A DNA stretch of 64,000 bases from Haladaptatus sp. DYF46. Its GTDB lineage: Archaea; Halobacteriota; Halobacteria; Halobacteriales; Haladaptataceae. The notes beneath the pieces were generated by a model, which had not been told where the DNA came from, did no database searches, and saw nothing but the letters and a program-made list of their open reading frames with translations. Location of the stretch: contig NZ_JAJFAY010000002.1 in the NCBI RefSeq assembly GCF_021083305.1, positions 744,001-808,000 on the forward strand, given 5' to 3'. Position numbers and translations under genes: made by a program. This document shows positions 63,716-64,000 of the stretch, in pieces (the stretch's first letter is position 1; each line of letters starts with the position of its first letter).

Positions 63716-64000
63716 CTACTCACCGACGGTCAACAGCCCCGTTTCGTCCTCGGGAAATGGGTTCTCGAACGCGTTCCACTCTTCTTCCATCTCCGCGTCC
63801 GTCAGCACGCAGTCGTCGAGGGAGGCGGTGATGGCCTCCTCGTCCACGTGGATTCCGATGAAGACGAGTCGCGTCCGTCGGTCGCCCCACTCCTCGTCCC
63901 AGTAGGACTCGGAGCGGTTGCTCCGATAGAGATCTTGGTCGATTTCGGGAAGGCTGGCGATCCACGGCCCCGCGACGTCCACGCGGGCGGCCGCCCCGGC
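63716..64000 (-). CDS. CobW-type GTPase, C-terminal part (partial)
   Basis: The frame runs in from the right edge. The visible ~94 residues include SYWDEEWGDRRTRLVFIGIH, DEEAITASLDDCVLTDAEM and a short acidic end, the C-terminal domain of COG0523 GTPases (metal or cobalamin chaperones). The GTP-binding half lies outside the window. Confidence 0.75.
   Translation of the reverse strand, partial: AGAAARVDVAGPWIASLPEIDQDLYRSNRSESYWDEEWGDRRTRLVFIGIHVDEEAITASLDDCVLTDAEMEEEWNAFENPFPEDETGLLTVGE

Overview
The window is a chromosomal segment of a halophilic archaeon (class Halobacteria). The proteins are strongly acidic, GC is high apart from one AT-rich islet, and many genes have a TATA-like box 26-31 bases before the start codon, implying leaderless mRNAs. 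Marker genes are archaeal: an A-type ATP synthase, MCM helicase, TFB, aRF1, CTP-dependent riboflavin kinase, CarS (archaeal lipids) and a wyosine synthase. From memory, gene order resembles the mcm/minD/tfb and atp regions of Haloferax, and the protein style suggests a Haladaptatus-like genus; the genus is an inference.

1-8,000: Bat-type HTH regulator, ribbon-helix-helix-like protein, Cys-cluster protein, polyprenyl diphosphate synthase and etfBA, then a surface group: membrane-anchored winged-helix protein, secreted protein and type IV pilin. 8,000-18,900: a methyltransferase diverges from the ATP synthase cluster atpHIKECFAB plus atpD, followed by ilvE. 19,100-25,100: membrane protein, ribB-rbkR, secreted GH13 alpha-amylase, cupin, wyosine synthase, membrane protein. 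25,100-39,100: double TatC, argS, a MinD4-like ATPase with a long disordered tail, YqcI/YcgG and isochorismatase proteins, prf1, small membrane proteins, ileS. 39,200-48,700: HpcH/HpaI aldolase, prs, a tandem winged-helix protein with palindromes in its promoter, beta-propeller, SRAP protein, M50-CBS protease, a TnpB-like protein that has lost two of three RuvC catalytic residues, cupin, Ski2-like helicase. 48,700-50,300: tRNA-Pro(UGG) followed by three further copies of its 3' end with stem-loops, then an AT-rich islet with a 2TM-GAF protein and a 55-residue protein. 50,300-58,900: mcm and a group of uncharacterised haloarchaeal genes with two ParA/MinD-like proteins and a TFB. 58,900-64,000: HIT protein, zinc-ribbon protein, DUF502 protein, proline dehydrogenase, carS, pyrE, a 49-residue membrane protein, upp, and the C-terminal end of a CobW-type GTPase.

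Most of the window is core metabolism and information processing. The unusual parts are the probably nuclease-dead TnpB-like gene (a TldR-like candidate), the tRNA-Pro repeat array with its foreign islet, palindromes beside several promoters (atp, rbkR, tandem winged-helix gene, tfb), and a ParA-like protein with a degenerate P-loop.
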